From contig JACZVE010000212.1 of NCBI GenBank assembly GCA_022572825.1, forward strand, positions 1-5,965: a stretch of DNA of 5,965 nucleotides, given 5' to 3'. A program made the position numbers and the translations under genes. Below the pieces are notes generated by a model. That model was not told where the DNA came from. It did not search any database and was given only the letters and a program-made list of their open reading frames with translations. Within the stretch, counting starts at the first letter, position 1. The number at the start of each line of letters is the position of its first letter. Of the stretch, positions 4,428 to 5,965 are shown piece by piece. The stretch comes from SAR324 cluster bacterium. Its GTDB lineage: Bacteria > SAR324 > JACQKK01.

Positions 4428-5965
4428 ATGCGAAGTAGGGCACTCCTCCTTGCCGCGCTGGTATTGCTCTCGGGACTGCCGGGCCGGCTGTCCGGAGCAG
4501 GCGTGGGGTGGGCGCAGACCCAGCTTGTGGAAAAGGTGTCGCGGGCCGAGGTGCCCGTCTACGAGGACAACCTGGACGACGCCAAGAGCCGGGGCATCGC
4601 CCAGGGCAAGCGACGCGCGCTGGGGAGTCTGATTCGGGACCTGGTGGCCGAAGAGTGGGTGACGCTGTTCGACAAGGAGTTGCGCAGGCGCATCCTCAAT
4701 CGGTTGAACCGCTACATCAGTTCCTTCCGGGTGCGACGGCTGGAGCCCTCCGTCGACCGCACCCGGTTTTTGGTCATCCTCTCCGTACGAATCAATCGAT
4801 CCCTCCTGGCGCAGGATTTGCGCGAGCTGGCCCTGCCGCTGCGGAGTGATCCGCCCACTGTCGTATCCCTGCTGTATTTCGCGGACGATCCCATCCTGCG
4901 CGATACGCGTCTGCGCACGGCCATTCAGGAAAGGCTCGCGGCGCGGCTGGCATTGTTGAATTACAATGTGACCCGCACCGCGGCCGTGGACGGGCGCACG
5001 GCAGCGGTGCTTGCCGATCCACGAGGATCCGTCGAGGGGCGCAATCGCCTCCTCCGCCGATTTGGTGGAACCTCGATCCTGTACGTCAGCTTCGAACGCG
5101 GGCAGGTTGGCGCCCCTCAAGGAGAACGAGCGCCGGGGACGAGGGTGCGGGCGCTTCTCTATCAGAGAAGCAGCGGCATGCTGCTGGCGTCCTTTGAGCA
5201 TCAGGCGGTGGGGAAAGCCGTGCGGCTCCCGCCGCGATCGGTAAAAGCGCGGGAATTGCTGCTCGCCCGATTGGTGGAACCACTCATCCTTCAAATTCAA
5301 CCCGGCGCCATAAAATCGGTGCGCGCGGCTGCGGACGGTTCCGCCCGTCTGAAGCTGCGGGTAATAGGCTTCGCCTCGATCGAGGGCCAGGAAACCTTCG
5401 AACAAATCTTTTTCAAGCAAAATTCGCCCTTCGAACGCTTTGCGCTGTATGCTGTCGCGCCGGAGACGGTGACCTATGAGGGGCCCTACGCGGGCAATCG
5501 CGCGACGCTCGAGGAGGAGCTGCACGGCAAGGTGTTCGGCGAGTTCACCGTGCGCCGCGTCTTTTGGTACAACGACGTTCTCGAGTTGGACGTGGTTCGC
5601 GCCGTAACGCCCGCCCACGCCGAAATGCGTCTGTTCCCGCCCGAGGTGCGGCCGCCGGATGTCCTGGAAACACTGCAACGCTACTTCGACCGCTACTCGC
5701 AACTGGAAGTGGAAGATCCGCTGTATGCGGAGGTGGAGGACAATGGCTGGCTGAATCGGGCCAATCCCATTCCCTTCAACGCGACCGTCTACGCTTTTCT
5801 CGATTCGCGCAGCGACAGGGACCTATTCGTCGGCGAGGCGTTGGATTCAAGGGAAAAGGTGGCGATCATCTGGCATCGCGTGGGGCGCACCCATCTCAGC
5901 CCCGCCATTCGCCTCTACGACGAGAACGGCGTGCTGGTGAACACGTTCTACCCCCGTTCCTGGCT
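4428..5965 (+). CDS. Large exported FlgT-like protein with C-terminal PPC-like domain (partial, 3' end beyond window)
   Basis: The frame starts at ATG 4428, 26 bp after the lipoprotein stop, and stays open for 512 codons to the window edge. No good Shine-Dalgarno is visible, so translational coupling to the upstream gene is likely. The signal peptide is MRSRALLLAALVLLSGLPG with cleavage probably near WAQ (28-30). Residues about 38-130 follow the FlgT N-terminal pattern: RAEVPVYEDNLDDAKSRGIA, helix KRRALGSLIRDLV, then YISSFRVRRLEP and RFLVILSVRINRSLL. Residues about 144-225 (VVSLLYFADD, helix, LLNYNVTRT, GGTSILYVSFERG) resemble the TolB-N-like middle domain of FlgT. Residues about 305-400 are beta-rich and of unknown family. 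Residues about 434-508 (EVEDNGWLNRANPI, DRDLFVGEAL, VAIIWHRVGRTHLSPAIRLY, DENG) look like a PPC-type beta-sandwich. It is probably periplasmic or surface-associated; its function is unknown. Confidence 0.88.
   Translation, partial: MRSRALLLAALVLLSGLPGRLSGAGVGWAQTQLVEKVSRAEVPVYEDNLDDAKSRGIAQGKRRALGSLIRDLVAEEWVTLFDKELRRRILNRLNRYISSFRVRRLEPSVDRTRFLVILSVRINRSLLAQDLRELALPLRSDPPTVVSLLYFADDPILRDTRLRTAIQERLAARLALLNYNVTRTAAVDGRTAAVLADPRGSVEGRNRLLRRFGGTSILYVSFERGQVGAPQGERAPGTRVRALLYQRSSGMLLASFEHQAVGKAVRLPPRSVKARELLLARLVEPLILQIQPGAIKSVRAAADGSARLKLRVIGFASIEGQETFEQIFFKQNSPFERFALYAVAPETVTYEGPYAGNRATLEEELHGKVFGEFTVRRVFWYNDVLELDVVRAVTPAHAEMRLFPPEVRPPDVLETLQRYFDRYSQLEVEDPLYAEVEDNGWLNRANPIPFNATVYAFLDSRSDRDLFVGEALDSREKVAIIWHRVGRTHLSPAIRLYDENGVLVNTFYPRSW

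Noticed and set aside
3187..4443. 418-codon minus-strand open frame opposite the TPR-SLH lipoprotein gene
   Set aside because: It is an antisense shadow: the plus strand has a ribosome site, lipobox, TPR-like and SLH-like motifs, while this frame shows no recognisable domain.
4386..5702. 438-codon minus-strand open frame opposite the third envelope gene
   Set aside because: The plus strand has a signal peptide and FlgT-like and PPC-like patterns across the same DNA. The minus frame is rich in Gln, Arg, His and Gly with no domain pattern.

Overview
The window is GC-rich, compact bacterial DNA. The plus-strand proteins carry export signals, including one lipobox, and resemble envelope families of Gram-negative bacteria. 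These are LPP20/FlgT-like proteins and a TPR plus S-layer-homology (SLH) lipoprotein. That mix, together with a free-standing AICAR transformylase, suggests a Desulfobacterota-like or other deep-branching Gram-negative lineage. I cannot assign the taxon from sequence alone. I see no rRNA, tRNA, insertion sequence, integrase or CRISPR array.

Layout. Positions 1-252 hold no gene I can support. They contain four exact head-to-tail copies of a 21-bp palindrome-bearing unit (106-189). Two minus-strand genes follow, in transcription order: a stand-alone AICAR transformylase (1880-681) and, 71 bp downstream, a 118-residue protein of unknown function (609-253). The tandem repeats lie just beyond the 3' end of this pair. 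Positions 1881-2225 form a divergent intergenic region with a candidate promoter on each strand.

The rest of the window is a plus-strand cluster of three exported proteins with short gaps (49 and 26 bp). The first is a periplasmic protein with an LPP20/FlgT-N-like domain (2226-3089). The second is an outer-membrane-type lipoprotein with TPR-like helices followed by SLH-like modules (3139-4401). The third is a large exported protein that begins with a FlgT-N-like domain and reaches a PPC-like beta domain where the window ends (4428 to beyond 5965). No complete stop-terminated frame exists for this last gene, but it is open for 512 codons.

Working together. The minus-strand pair contributes the penultimate step of de novo purine synthesis plus an unknown. 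The plus-strand set looks like one cell-envelope module: two FlgT/LPP20-like proteins flanking a lipoprotein with protein-protein (TPR) and wall- or polysaccharide-binding (SLH) modules. Its function is not known to me. It is the best candidate in this window for an undescribed system.
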